DNA of 64,000 nt from Aquilaria yunnanensis (GCA_039654915.1 CM077597.1:86306001-86370000); one strand, 5' to 3'. Counted from the first letter of the stretch, positions 12,933 to 23,699 are shown. Program-made: numbers and translations. The notes: generated by a model from the letters alone, not told the origin.

Positions 12933-13825
12933 GTAAAGAATAATTTTTAATTTAGGATAGGGGAAACTAATCATGTAAACTCTATTACAAGAAAATCTAA
13001 GTAGAAGCTAACCATGAGTAGTATTACTTTTGTTGCTACCATTCCCCAAAACACTAGCACGCTTGCTTGTCCTTTTCATCAATTCCAAATGGGCGAGTCC
13101 TACTGGTTTTCTAGCCATATTTTTCCATCCGCTATAATTTATTGTTTTTTTATAATCTATCTCACCTAAGTTATCTTTTTTATTATTTTGCCCATCATCT
13201 TTGATTCTTTTCTCTTAACATTCCCTTGTGCTCCATTACTTGCTATTCCAAGGCTTTGGGGTAGAGCGGTTGGCCAACATCTGATGACCTTGTCCATCCA
13301 GCATTGTTTCTATAGTGGTTGTGACTCTTGGGCAGTGTATAGGCTCAAGATCTTCAATTGCGAGGAGGGGAGGGAGGCAGTTAATGTTAAATCATGCCGA
13401 TCCATTTTTTCTCGATAAATCATATGCTTGGGTCATTTTATTGATTTTTTTTGTTTTATTAATCCAATCATGTGTTGGCATACGAGTCCAATTGTGTGTT
13501 GGTGTCTTTTTCATTTTGTTTTTCTTTTGTCTATCTCCACATATTTGTAGGCATGTATATAAAAGTTTTATGGATTATATTTGTAGGCATGTAAGGTCTA
13601 GAGTTGAACCAACAGTCATTCATACCTTAATGATATTTTTTTCCTTTTATAGATACTGTATGTCCTATAGTAATGAGATGAATGACCTCCACTAAGAAAA
13701 AATAATTATGGAGCCATTTTAGTTTTTAAATTTTCTTCTCAGCAATGAACATATAGCGTAAGAAAAGAAGGCTGAAAACCATTGGTTTCTGATTAGCCCA
13801 GTTGTAAAATTGTGAATAACTTTAA
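12933..13825. other. Intergenic, no gene recognised
   Basis: Open frames at 13188-13418 and 13315-13695 are short, overlap each other and show no domain, signal or splice structure that I recognise. A short word around 13545-13555 (ATTTGTAGGCATGTA) is repeated at 13578-13592. Confidence 0.4.
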
Positions 13826-13849
13826 GCCCTAAACCCTAAACCCTAAACC
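13826..13849. repeat. Interstitial telomere-like tract (CCCTAAA)3
   Basis: Three perfect CCCTAAA units in a row. This is the plant telomere repeat, also known as a 'telo-box' (AAACCCTAA) when near promoters. It is too short for a telomere and lies in ordinary intergenic DNA about 2.9 kb before the gene at 16703. Confidence 0.85.
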
Positions 13850-14179
13850 TCCACCAGTGTTATTAGCCCAAAAATTAACTAGCAAAATACAAAAAAAAAA
13901 AAAAAAGAGAAAGAAATATTATCTGCAAAGAGAATTTTATATGTGATAGTATAAGATATATAGCCATGACGTTACAAACGATCTAAAGATTGTCTTTTTT
14001 TTCCTTTACCTTTTCGTCTGCAACTTAGCTAAGGAAAAAACTTGCATGTGCCCATCCACATGTTAATTACTTATACTATTTTTGGCGGGTTCAAACATAG
14101 TGTCAAGTTTGGTGGAATGGCTGGAAGTGGAGGAAGACTGAGGGACGTCAAGAGTTTAGCTCCCAAGCCTAAAAGCCTC

Positions 14180-15715
14180 CCTTTCTGTGTTTTATTTTCT
14201 CTTTTGCATTTTCAACTTCATTTTTTTTTTTCTGTTTTCAGTTTTTTTCTTGTCTTTTTATTGTTCCCATATTCTTTTATCCTCTTAGTTTATCTCATTT
14301 TTGTTTTTCTATATTATTGATTTTTCTAAAAGTTACTTTTATCTGTTCATATGATAATAATAAATGAACAAAAAAGTGGAAAATAACAAAAGAAAAATTA
14401 ATTTCACTTTTTTATGATTTTTATTTACTTTTTATCAGATTTACATGTTCTTTTATTAGTTCTTATTTGGTGTTTTACCAAATTTATCCTTTTTTATCAG
14501 TTTTATTTATTTATTTCATGAGTTCTTATAAGTTGTTTTTATTTGTTATTTTATCAATTATTGTTTGTTTTTTTTATCAGATTTATATGTTTTTTTATCA
14601 TAGTTATCTATTCTTTTACCAATTTCATTTGTTCTTTTATCAATTTTATCCATTCTTTTATTTGTTTTATTTGTTATTTTATCAGATTTATATGTTCTTT
14701 TATCAGATCTTATTTGGTCTTTTACCAAATTTATCTTTTTTTATCAATTTTATTTATTTTTATCAGTTGTTATTTGTTTTTTTTTTTGTTATTTTATCAA
14801 TTGTTATTATTATTTTTTATCAAGTTTACATATTGTTTGATCAGATTTATCTATTCTTTTATAAATTTTACCTGTTCTTTTATCATTTTTGTCTATTTTT
14901 TTATTAATTCTTATTTATTTATTTTATCAATTTTATCTATTTTTTTTATCAGTTGTTGTTTGTTCTTTCTATTAATTTTACCTGTTCTTTTGTCAGCTCT
15001 TATTTGTTCTTTATATATGTTCTTTTATCGATTATTCTTTGTTCTTTTTATTAGTTTTACATGTTATTTTATCATATTTATCTATTCTTTTATAGGTTTT
15101 ATTTATTCTTTTATCAGATTTTGTATTTGTTTTTTTATCAATTTTTTCTGTGCTTTTTTTAATTTTTATTTATTCTTTTCTAATTGTAATGTGTTCTTTT
15201 ATTAGTTATTGTTTGCTCTTTTTATTAATTTTATTTTTTTTATCAAATTTCTTTTTTTCTTTATAATTTTATTTATTATTTTATTAGTTTTATCTATTCT
15301 TTTATTAGTTTTTATATGTTATTTTATCAGTTTTATCCGTTCTTTTATATTTTTTTATTAGTTTTATTTGTTATTTTATCTATTACTGTTTTTTCTTTCC
15401 ATCAGTATCATCTTTTCTTTTATCCGTTCTTATTTGCTCTCTTATAAGTTTTATTTATTCTTTTATAAGTTTAAATAAACTATTTGTATTTTTTTTTTAT
15501 TATTATCATCATCATTATTATTATCTATTCGTTCCTTTTTTTTTAGTATTTATAAGTTTTTCATAGAAATTGATTGTTCTTTTATTAATATTAATTTGTT
15601 CTTTTTGATGAACTATCTGTAATTTTATGAGTAATTATTTGTTCTTTTAGCTCAACTTGTTATTTGTTCTTTTCTTAGTTACAAAATTTGTAACAAAATG
15701 TAGAAAAAAGATATA
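14180..15715 (+). repeat. T-rich degenerate minisatellite
   Basis: About 1.5 kb in which the plus strand is almost all pyrimidine plus scattered A, built from imperfect ~20-25-bp units of the form TTCTTTTATCA-TTTTAT-TG. The unit is clearest between 14400 and 15450. It gives long open frames rich in Phe, Tyr and Ile (for example at 14467-14907 and 14543-15205), but these follow from the repeat and do not look like membrane proteins. Confidence 0.8.
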
Positions 15716-15950
15716 TTTTATTTAAAAAAATTAATATTAGTAATAAAAAATTTAAATAGAACAAAGAAGAAAGGGTCCAAAACGAAAAAAAAAAAGATAA
15801 TAAAATTGAAAAAAAAAAACAAAATTGGAAATAAGTCAAAAAATGAGAAAGAAAAGGAAATAGAATAGATGTATGGTGAACGGGAAAAAAAAATGGGGAA
15901 CTGGGAAAGAAAAATGAAAAACACCAAATGAAAAACGAAGATGAAACAGG
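15716..15950. repeat. A-rich tract in opposite strand sense to the preceding T-rich tract
   Basis: At about 15,715 the plus strand switches from T-rich to A/G-rich (runs of A separated by G, T). Read in reverse it resembles the beginning of the T-rich region near 14200 in composition, and weakly in order, which would fit an imperfect large foldback. The match is not strong enough to prove homology. Confidence 0.5.
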
Positions 15951-16019
15951 AGTGGGGGTCTGAAAGACTCAAACACAAATAGCCTTGCTCCCACCAAACA
16001 CTATCCAATCCAACCACTT

Positions 16020-16702
16020 AACTCAATATGAAATTACACCTAGTCTTAATGTGACACGGGCCAAAATGAAAAATCTTAAATCTTTCAGAGACAGGGCATG
16101 AAATAAGCCTGCTGTACGTAATACGTATTCTTTAGATAAAACAAAAAAAGCCTGAAAGGTCTACATTTGTCTGACTAATGGTGTGAGTCACGTAACCTTT
16201 TGTCGCAAGGATAACCAGTATAGCAGGTAACCGGTGACTGTTATAGGACTGGCGTGAGTCACGGTGATGTTTGGCGCTGGTGTGCGCAATAGCCCGCATA
16301 AAGAATCCTCCAAACGCTACATTTCTCACAACAAACCATACGGACGGACCACTACTTTCGCATTGCAAGGCAATATCTCTTGTTTCCTGCTAGCAGCATC
16401 CCCCTTTATCTTCTTTGGGTTTTCTTTAATTTTCAAATCTTCAAACTATTTAATTTCTTCAAATATGTAAATTCTGAGAACTCGTTCGCGAAAATGTTTC
16501 AGGACTGCAAAATTTCAGCATTTATCTTGTTACAACCCAGAAGAATCCGAGTTTTTGTCTTTGAGAAAGCATAGAATCTTCCCCGCTTCCTCCCCCTCCC
16601 TCCCTCCCGCGCCCTTCTTTTGCCAGAGCGTAAATGTTTATTTTAGGGAGCACAAGAGATTTAGTAGTTGTGCAGTAGAGTGAATGTTTTGCGAAGTGAA
16701 AG
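16020..16702 (+). promoter_or_regulatory. Upstream region of the JIP-23-like gene
   Basis: Unique-looking sequence of higher complexity than its surroundings. Two ACGT cores sit close together in GTACGTAATACGTATT around 16114-16129; ACGT cores bind bZIP and bHLH factors in general, but no specific regulation can be claimed. The 40 bases before the ATG are purine-rich. I could not decide on a TATA box. Confidence 0.35.
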
Positions 16703-17221
16703 ATGTCTGGCAACATATTCGCCTCCCCAGTTATAAGCATGACGAGCTCAGTTCCGTACATGGGGTGTAAGATGAGCACGCGGGCACCAGTCCCAGCAAC
16801 AACGTCGAAAACCATCGGTGTCAAAACATTGCTTCCCCGATCAACAAACAAATCCGGACCACAGATCCCGTTTGCAGGGATTACAGGAACATACACAACG
16901 CTAGAAGAAAGGCGGGCGCTAGAGGCTCAGAAGCAGGGAGCAATCACATATGCCCTGCTCAAGAACGAGCTCTGTTTCCCCGTAGAGTACGCGGGACAGC
17001 GAGATTGGTCGGGTTATGTGTATAGGGGCCTGCCCTTGCCCGAGGTGATTGAAACTGATCGGGTGGCCTGTTTCGTGCACGTTATGGACGAGGGTAACAA
17101 CATCGACCAAACTTACGGGGATGGTCAGATTTCGGCTGGTGGTGTGGCGTACAAGGGCCTCTGTCCAGAAACCGGAACAAGTTACTTGTTTGTGTTCGCC
17201 TGGAGTAATGGCAGGCAAAAG
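16703..17221 (+). CDS. JIP-23-like gene, exon 1 (173 codons)
   Basis: Ends on Lys-173 (AAG) with donor GTTGGT at 17222. Using the nearby GTAACG donor at 17226 would put exon 2 out of frame with an early stop, so 17222 is preferred. Without splicing the frame stops at 17239. Residues about 30-70 are rich in Ser, Thr, Lys and Pro; the conserved core begins near residue 85. Confidence 0.68.
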
Positions 17222-19940
17222 GTTGGTAACGTTCAATGAACCTTTTTTGTATTGTTGTTGTGATTTTTAAATTAACTGTATATATGTCTGCGTGTAGCTG
17301 GCTCACACTGAGATCCTAAACATTGCGAACGAAGAGCAAATTGATTGGGACAGGATCTACCAGACACTAACTTGGGAGATTAGGGACAAGACCTCTACAG
17401 TTTTGGGAAAGACTAGCGAGTCGATATGTTCCATGATTAATTGGGATGGTGGGCCGAGCAGATTTCAGAGAAGTTGCATTACTATGCATTTCAAGCAGGA
17501 CCTCGTTGAAACTAAGCAAAGTAAGCCCCTTCAAAATCCCTTTGCTTACTTTCAAGCATTACTAATTGCCCTTTGGTCTAGCAAACCAATCACACCATTC
17601 GTCTCGCAAATTTTATCTCTTTTGTTATTAACAGTAATTAATTCATAATTTTATTCTTTTAAAATTTCTTATAGAAGATAACATTTTTATATAAAAATGA
17701 TAGTTTAAATACTCTAGTTGATAAATATAATTTTAAATTTTTTGCATAAAATAAATTAATATAAATATATTTAAGTCAAATTTTAATTAAAAAAAATTAA
17801 AAGTGTCATCTTTTACAAAATGGAGGGAACATATTTTTTCTCTGAGTAATTCTATGTTGTATGTCGAATTCACGAGGGATGAGAATGAACGAAATATGGT
17901 ACTATATATTGAGCTGGAGTTTTGTGAATTAGAGCAAACAAAACCAAGACAAGCACTTTTACTAGGTGGAACCAAAGGAGGCTTAGCAGAGGCCTAGGCC
18001 CCGGGAAACTGTAAAATAGCTGTAATTTTTGTTTGAATTTAAAATTAAGCGTATTTTTGCCCCTCATTAAAAGTAATCAAATTTTCTTATAAGAACTATA
18101 GTCTATAAAAATATTTATTTTTAATTCTTCTTTATAGAAAATATAGGTCCTCCCATGAGTTTACCCTCAGAGTAGGTCCACCCAATTTTATTTGAATTTG
18201 TCAAGACTAGACATCTGGATGCCAGAGATTAATCATAGACAGAAAATCATCTAGATGAGGAATTATTTATTGTTAAAGGTAAGACAGGAAATAAAATAAA
18301 TGCAAACTAAAACTGAAACCAAAATGCAAATTGTAAACAAGATACAGCTTTTGCGGGGACCCATCCATTCCAGTAGCATCTCAGACTCCCTCTGGTTCCT
18401 TTTTTTGTGGCCTAAATCCACAATTCACCCATAAACTTTGCTGACTCAGACATTTAACTCCTTCAAGTATGACTTGGGGTAACTCAACTCCTAAACTTGG
18501 TATTTTATTTGGAAAATTGGAAGCATTCTCAACATATTAGCATTTTAGTATATTATTGTTTGAGAGGCCATCTTCTTCTGCAACTTCGAATGTAAGAGGT
18601 CGTAGAGTTACTTAAAAAATTGGGAACATTCTCAGCATGTTAATTGGAGCTATGGAAGAAGATGACCTATCAAATAGTAATATGCTAAAACACTAAATTT
18701 GGCCTTCTTGTTCAGCGTTATTGACACCTAAACCCCTAAAAAATTAAAAACAATATTTCCATCAGTTAAAGGAGATTATGGGTCCCAATTTACAAAGTTT
18801 AGGGGCTAGGTTACACCGAGTTATAGTTGAAGGGGTTAAATATCAGAGGAAGCAAAAATCTGGAGGTGAATTATAGATTTAGGCCTATTTTCATTCATAT
18901 ATTGAACCATAGATTTAACCGTAAATTCACCGTATTAACTAAGCTTCCAAATCAGCTTGTCATGTTTGTTCTTAAAACCTGTAATGCTGATAAGATTGAT
19001 TTAGTTCCACAAATTTCGACTGTTCTTGACCTCTCGCTTGTTTCTACACTTCCGTCTCCATGCGCATCTATCATTCTCTGAAACTCCCATCTCCTCTACA
19101 CTATACAATTTTTATCCATGGCCATACTAGAAGGACCACTCCTAGTCATCTTTGCACCCAATGACAAACCTAACTAATTCAAAGAGTTAATGTGGTTAAA
19201 ATTTTTAATGATTAAAAAGTTCATAAAAAACTCACAAATTTAAATAAATTCATTGAAAATGTAGGTTTGTAACTTTTAGATATAGATCCCATCTGGTATT
19301 ATCGTCAGCGATTAGTGTTAGAGTTTTGAAAAAGCTATCCAAGAGTAGTTTTGAGCTTTTAGCTTTAGCATTTTTATCTCAACCGTTAAATAAATTATCC
19401 AAAACTTTAACGTTAATTGCAAAAGTTGTTCCCAAATGGAGCCATAATAAATATATAGAAAAGTCATACTTCAATGAATTAATCGGAATAATGTACTTGT
19501 ACTCATGATTACAGAACACACAAAAACTAATCAATAATCTGATTTAGTGATCACATAAGGGAAATAAAGACGGACGTACCCTTATTCTGAAAAATGGATC
19601 CGTTGAACTCAATCTGCTTTGTCTTTCTTGTTTGGGTGAAGGCGGTAACGGACCAAAAAACCAAGAAGATGGTGTTCCAGACGGATCAGAAAAGGAACAA
19701 GAATACTTTCCCAATAACCACACAAAAGACAGTCAATACGGCAAAGACGATGACGGACCAAAAAACGAAGAAGACGGTGTCCTTGACGGACCAAAAAAGG
19801 AAGACGTAACTATTGTCCGAAGCCAACAAAAAGACGCTGGCCGGTTTCCATATTTTGGTGGGTGGCTCAAAGGGCTGTTTAAGCCTGTTGATAAGCTCCT
19901 TGAATTATTATTCCCAGAGAGATATCTTCCACGAGGATGA
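16703..19940 (+). CDS. JIP-23-like (23-kDa jasmonate-induced protein family) gene, 3 exons, predicted 346 aa
   Basis: Exons are 16703-17221, 17298-17520 and 19642-19940, 1041 coding bases including the stop. The start is the ATG in AGATGTCTGG; the N-terminus (SGNIFASPV, then P-Y-x-G) and the middle (DWSGYVYRGLPLPEVI, ACFVHV, GGVAYKG, FAWSNGRQK) follow the pattern of plant JIP-23-like proteins, and exon 2 (AHTEILN, DWDRIYQTL) supplies the family's C-terminal part. Introns obey GT-AG and the frames join at phases 0 and 1. Known family members are about 200 residues long and of unclear biochemical role, induced by jasmonate or stress. Residues up to about 247 match that size plus an N-terminal Ser/Thr/Lys-rich insert; the last ~99 residues are extra, acidic and repeated. 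Family assignment is from remembered pattern, not a search. Confidence 0.62.
17298..17520 (+). CDS. JIP-23-like gene, exon 2
   Basis: Begins after acceptor GTGTAG with Leu-Ala-His-Thr-Glu-Ile and carries the DWDRIYQTL stretch typical of the family's C-terminal half, ending ...LVETKQ before donor GTAAGC at 17521. If the donor is not used, the frame reads on for another 42 codons and ends at TAA 17646-17648 with a hydrophobic tail, which is an alternative gene end. Confidence 0.65.
17521..19641 (+). other. Intron 2 of the JIP-23-like gene (2.1 kb)
   Basis: Starts GTAAGC, ends in a T-rich stretch (CTTTGTCTTTCTTG) and GTGAAG. It is AT-rich, contains the foldback MITE at 18409-18885 and no other frame that I recognise. 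The length is large for a plant intron and the call depends on exon 3 being real. Confidence 0.5.
18409..18885. mobile_element. Foldback MITE in intron 2 (477 bp)
   Basis: The two halves are inverted repeats over most of their length. GGCCTAAATC at 18409 pairs with GATTTAGGCC ending 18885; the match continues through CAATTCACC/GGTGAATTA, TTTAACTCCTTCAA/TTGAAGGGGTTAAA and an inner block (GAGAGGCCATCTTCTTC around 18561-18577 against GAAGAAGATGACCTATC around 18655-18671). No transposase is present. I could not identify a target-site duplication, so the superfamily is open. Confidence 0.75.
19642..19940 (+). CDS. JIP-23-like gene, exon 3: acidic, internally repeated C-terminus
   Basis: Joining exon 2 (phase 1) to G19642 gives Ser-Gly-Asn-Gly-Pro-Lys and keeps the frame open to TGA at 19938-19940. 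The exon holds two imperfect copies of a ~17-residue acidic unit (GPKNQEDGVPDGSEKE and GPKNEEDGVLDGPKKE), 36 residues apart, followed by a Lys/Gln-rich link and an amphipathic end (FGGWLKGLFKPVDKLLELLF). No domain is recognised. Open frame length, correct phase and a pyrimidine-rich acceptor tract support it; it could also be a separate small gene. Confidence 0.5.
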
Positions 19941-20022
19941 TTTTTGAATCTGTGAGTAAAGCCACCACTAGTTTTCAGGTAGAAAAGATCTTGGTTTCGT
20001 CTGGCTGATTATTCTGATATTT

Positions 20023-20027
20023 GTTTT
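20023..20027. repeat. Target-site duplication GTTTT, left copy
   Basis: GTTTT directly before the 5' LTR; the same five bases follow the 3' LTR at 24442-24446. This fixes both ends of the copia element. Confidence 0.85.
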
Positions 20028-20249
20028 TATTAGAGTCCATATCTACTTGTATATCTTGTATATGTATGCATATTTGTCATGCAAACGTAGCTTGTGTACT
20101 CGTTAACTCTTCAGGGACAGATTCGTAGGTTACTTAGTCTTCAAGTTGTAGTTAACTTGGACTATAAGACAGTGTCTCTCGTCTTGTATAAGTTCTATTA
20201 TGAACTCTTGAAGAGATCAATGGAAATACATTCCATCCAAAACTTTAAA
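20028..20249 (+). repeat. Copia 5' LTR (222 bp)
   Basis: Begins TATTAGAGTCC and ends ACTTTAAA, the latter corresponding to ACTTTACA in the 3' copy. Both ends have lost the canonical TG/CA. The TATAAG in GTCTTGTATAAG is conserved in both LTRs as TATAAG and could be a TATA box. Confidence 0.9.
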
Positions 20250-20261
20250 TGGTATTAAAGC
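20250..20261 (+). other. Copia primer-binding site
   Basis: TGGTATTAAAGC, two mismatches from the tRNA-Met type PBS TGGTATCAGAGC, placed directly after the LTR. Confidence 0.85.
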
Positions 20262-20333
20262 ATATTGGTCTTCTAATCCCTATCCCAATCACTCAAACTC
20301 CAGCCGCTACCCACAAGTGTTAATCATTGAAGA

Positions 20334-21130
20334 ATGTCAAAGGACAACAAGAAAGGATCAGGCAAGAGTGGAGGATGTTCCCAACCTTCGGGGAATGATC
20401 CATCGTCCCCTTATCATCTTGGCTCTTCAAATACACCAAGAACCATTTTGGTGTTCTTCCAGTTGGAGGGAGACAACTACCTTACATAGTGTCATGCCAT
20501 GTTAAATGCACTTTGAGCAAAAAACAAAATAGCCTTTGCTGATGGCACACCTGGCAAGCCTAAAGATGATGATCTAGAGATCAAAATCTGAGAAAAGTGT
20601 AATTCTATGGTGATCTCATAGATCTTTTAACTCTTTCTCTCCAGATTTGCATGAAAGTGTTGCTTATGCAAATACTTCCAGAGAATTGTGGCTAGAACTA
20701 GAAGACAGATTTTCCGAAGGCAATGCCCCTTGGATACATGAGCTAAAAAGGGACCTGGCTCTTATGCAACAAAAAGACCTATTCGTAGTTGCATGCTACA
20801 GTAAATTAAAGGAACTCTAGGATGAGCTCGACACCTATAGCAAGGTCCCCCTTTGCAAGTGTGGTGCAATCAAAGAGATGATGTTTGAAAGAAAGAATGA
20901 GAAGTTGCATCATTTTCTCATGGGTTTGAATGATCAATTCAACATTACTCAGTCTTAAATCTTGAATATGGATCCACTTCCATCAATTAACAAGGCTTGG
21001 GAATGTGAACAAGTCAAGCAAGAAAGACAGTCAGTCACTAGCAAACAAAGTCACTATTGGTGCCATCAGCAACCCTCAGGATCAAATGCCTTTCACTAGG
21101 GCACAGATAAAGCAAATTCTTGAGATGTTT
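20334..21130 (+). pseudogene. Copia gag remnant
   Basis: Starts at an ATG giving MSKDNKKGSGKSGG and continues with the copia Gag (UBN2/DUF4219-type) pattern: FFQLEGDNYLT, MLNAL, AKNKIAFADGTPGKP, then LWLELEDRFSEGNAP, ELKRDLALMQQKD and KLHHFLMGLNDQFN. Several stops and frame changes interrupt it. Gag proteins of this family form the particle that packages element RNA; no functional product is possible here. Confidence 0.82.
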
Positions 21131-21159
21131 TCTAGACAGAAATAAGAGAGTCATGTGAA

Positions 21160-21390
21160 TTATGTTTGAATTCTAGACAGTGGGGCATTTCAGCGCATGA
21201 TTCATTACAACAAATCACTCACAATATACAATTTGCCAAAGGGTCAACGGTAGTTAAACTACCAAATGGCCTAGACTTGCCAGTACAAGTTTCTAGGGGA
21301 GTTAATTTATCACCCCAGATAAAATTAAATGATTTTCTCTTTGTTTCCTCTTTCACATGCAATCTAATTTCTGTAAGCAAGATTACTTAG
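21160..21390 (+). pseudogene. Copia protease region remnant
   Basis: The segment around 21166-21200 corresponds to the D-S-G-A protease motif but is broken across frames. The following VKLPNGLDLPVQVSRG, NDFLFVSSFTCNLISVSK is the typical copia protease-to-integrase linker (…VLYVPSFKFNLLSVSKL pattern). The active site cannot be read in one frame. Confidence 0.75.
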
Positions 21391-21499
21391 CAACTTAACT
21401 CATTGGTGACTTTCATTCCTACTTTTTGTGTACTGCAGGACTTGACTTCGAGTAGATTAATTGGCAAGGGTGAAATGAAGGTAGACCATTTATTGCTTC

Positions 21500-22370
21500 A
21501 ACCAACAAAAGTGCTTTGGGTGAAATATGGCATTGGCGTTTAGGACTTGTGCATCTAGATAAGCTTTCTTATATCCCTTGCCTTTCTGAAGTATCCTTCA
21601 AAGACAAAAGTGCGCCTTGTGAAGTGTGTTTTTGAGCAAAAAAAAAAAACAACAAAACCCTTTCCAAGAAGTGTGAATAGGTATAAGTCTATTTTTTATC
21701 TTATTCACATGGATATATAGGGACCTTACAAAACTCCTTCATTGTCTAGTTCTCATTATTTCTTCACCTTAGTGGATGACCATAGTCATTGTACTTGGAC
21801 ATTCCTTTTAAAGAAAAAGTCGTATGCCTATTATTGTTTTATTTCCTCTCATGCATTGATAAAAAAGTAGCTTCAATAAGACTATTCAAAATGTCAAGTG
21901 TAATAATGCTCTTGAATTCAAAGATAGACCAACGTTATCTTTCTTACAAGATAAAGGAATATTGCTTGAAACTTCTGGTGTCGAAACTCAACAACAAAAT
22001 GACATTATGGGAAGAAAACATACGCATTTGTTGGAAGTTGAAAGGGCTTGCCATTTTTAGGCTCACTTACCAATCAAATTTTGGGAGGAGTGTATTTAAA
22101 CCTCCACTTACTTAATAAATCACACCCCCACACTAAATCTCTCTGGCAAGATCCCTCTCAAAGCACTTGTTTCTAAATTAGTGCCCCCTTGACCATTTAA
22201 GAGTCTTTGGATGCTTGTGTTATGTCCATCATCAAACTAATGATAAATTTGAGACTAGGTCGAAGCCAAATGTGTTTCTTGGTTGTCCACCAAGGCAAAA
22301 AGGCTACAACGTGTGGGACTTAGCAGCTTAAAAGTTATTTGTGTCAAAGGATGTAGTATTTTGAAAAAAC
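21500..22370 (+). pseudogene. Copia integrase remnant
   Basis: The pre-integrase zinc-binding region is visible as WHWRL...HLDKLSYIPCLSE and CEVCF, and the C-terminal part as LRVFGCLCYVHHQTNDKF and FLGCPPRQKGYNVWDL. The catalytic core in between is scrambled by frameshifts, so the DDE triad cannot be followed. Confidence 0.8.
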
Positions 22371-22719
22371 AAATTCCCTTTGCAAGATCAAATCGTGTCA
22401 CCAATTTTATCACAATAAGAAATCATGTATGATGATCCTAAAAATCTAGAGGCTCTAGAAACTGTCCTCATGAGTTAAGAAACCCAAATAGAAAATGTTG
22501 AAGAACCTAACCCATCAAATTCTGGTGTCATTTCCCAACAAACCCGACCTCAAAGAACAAGGAAGTCGCCCTCATATTTAAATGAATATGTTTGTCAACT
22601 CCCAAAGGTAGGTAGGTCATCTTCTAGCACATCTAATGCCAATACAGTTGCCTCAGGTCAAGCTTATCCCATCTTGACTTGTTTATGATATGCACACCTA
22701 AGTAGAGAATACAAAGCTT

Positions 22720-23520
22720 ATATATCATCTTAAGTACAACCTCAAACTTATGCTCAAGCAATCAATGACCCCTTTTGGCAAGAAGCTATAACAAGTGAAA
22801 TAAAAGCACTAGAACACAATGGTACATTGACTCTTAAACAACTTCCTGATGGAAAGGAACCAGTAGGTTCAATTGAGCACTACAAAGCAAGACTCATAGC
22901 TAAGGGATTCACTCAGAAAAACGGCATAGATTATGTTGAAACATTTGCACCTGTGGCCAAGCTTACTACAATTAGGTGTCTTTTGGCAGTGGCAACTAGA
23001 AAACACTAGGAACTTCACCAAATGGATGTGCATAATGCATTCTTACAAGGTGATCTTTGTGAAGAAATATGTATATGACTCCTCCTCTTGGAATCTTGAA
23101 ATTAGAGGATAAGCAGGTTTGCAAGCTTAAAAAGTCTCTCTATGGACTCAAGTAGGCTCCAAGATAGTGGTTTAAGAAATTTGCAAAATCTCTCATGAAG
23201 TATGGATTCAAACAATTAATAGTTGATCACTCAATGTTCACCCCATGAAAAGGTACAACATTTTCTAGAATCCTTCTATATGTTGATGACATGATCATCT
23301 TTGGCAATGATCATGAAGAGATACTGAAGTTGAAAGGTTATATGAATAAGGTATTTCACATTGAAGACCTAGGGAAGCTAAGATACTTTATCAGTCTTGA
23401 AGTTGCAAAATCACCAAAATGGATTTCACTTTCTCAACATAAATATACATTGTATCCACTCAAAGAAGTAGGCATGCTCGGCTACAAACATGAACAAGTT
23501 CTCTTGCGACAATAATGTTA
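22720..23520 (+). pseudogene. Copia reverse transcriptase remnant
   Basis: Shows KARLIAKGFTQKNGIDYVET, FAPVAKLTTIRCLLAVA, QMDVHNAFLQGDL, KLKKSLYGLK and the active-site block LLYVDDMIIFGND, followed by DLGKLRYFISLEV. YVDD is intact, but stops at several points (for example after ATRKH near 23007) inactivate the frame. Confidence 0.9.
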
Positions 23521-23699
23521 CTTAGCCAATGAGGGAGAAAGTTATTAAAGACTGATAGGAAAGTTAATCTATCTCAGAATAACCCACCCAAATATTACTT
23601 ACTCAATTGACTTTCTAAGTTAGTTTATGCAAGAACCAACTGTAGCACAGTTTGTAGGTGTCATGCGTGTTTTTTGTTATCTAAAAGGTACACCAAGTC

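Noticed and set aside
13826..13849. Chromosome end or telomere
   Set aside because: Only three repeat units, surrounded by ordinary sequence on both sides.
14467..15205. Long overlapping Phe/Tyr/Ile-rich open frames that could be read as membrane proteins
   Set aside because: They arise from a T-rich repeat read in two frames. Both frames give the same low-complexity pattern, with no start context or domain.
16522..16896. Minus-strand frame opposite the start of the JIP-23-like gene
   Set aside because: It is the complement of a better supported exon and its residues show no family pattern.
19594..19809. Separate small secreted protein starting MDPLNSICFVFLV
   Set aside because: The frame has a hydrophobic start but then reads the exon 3 repeat in another frame (TDQKTKK), ending soon. 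The exon 3 frame is longer and joins exon 2 in phase. It remains possible only if the first ATG is used as a separate gene.
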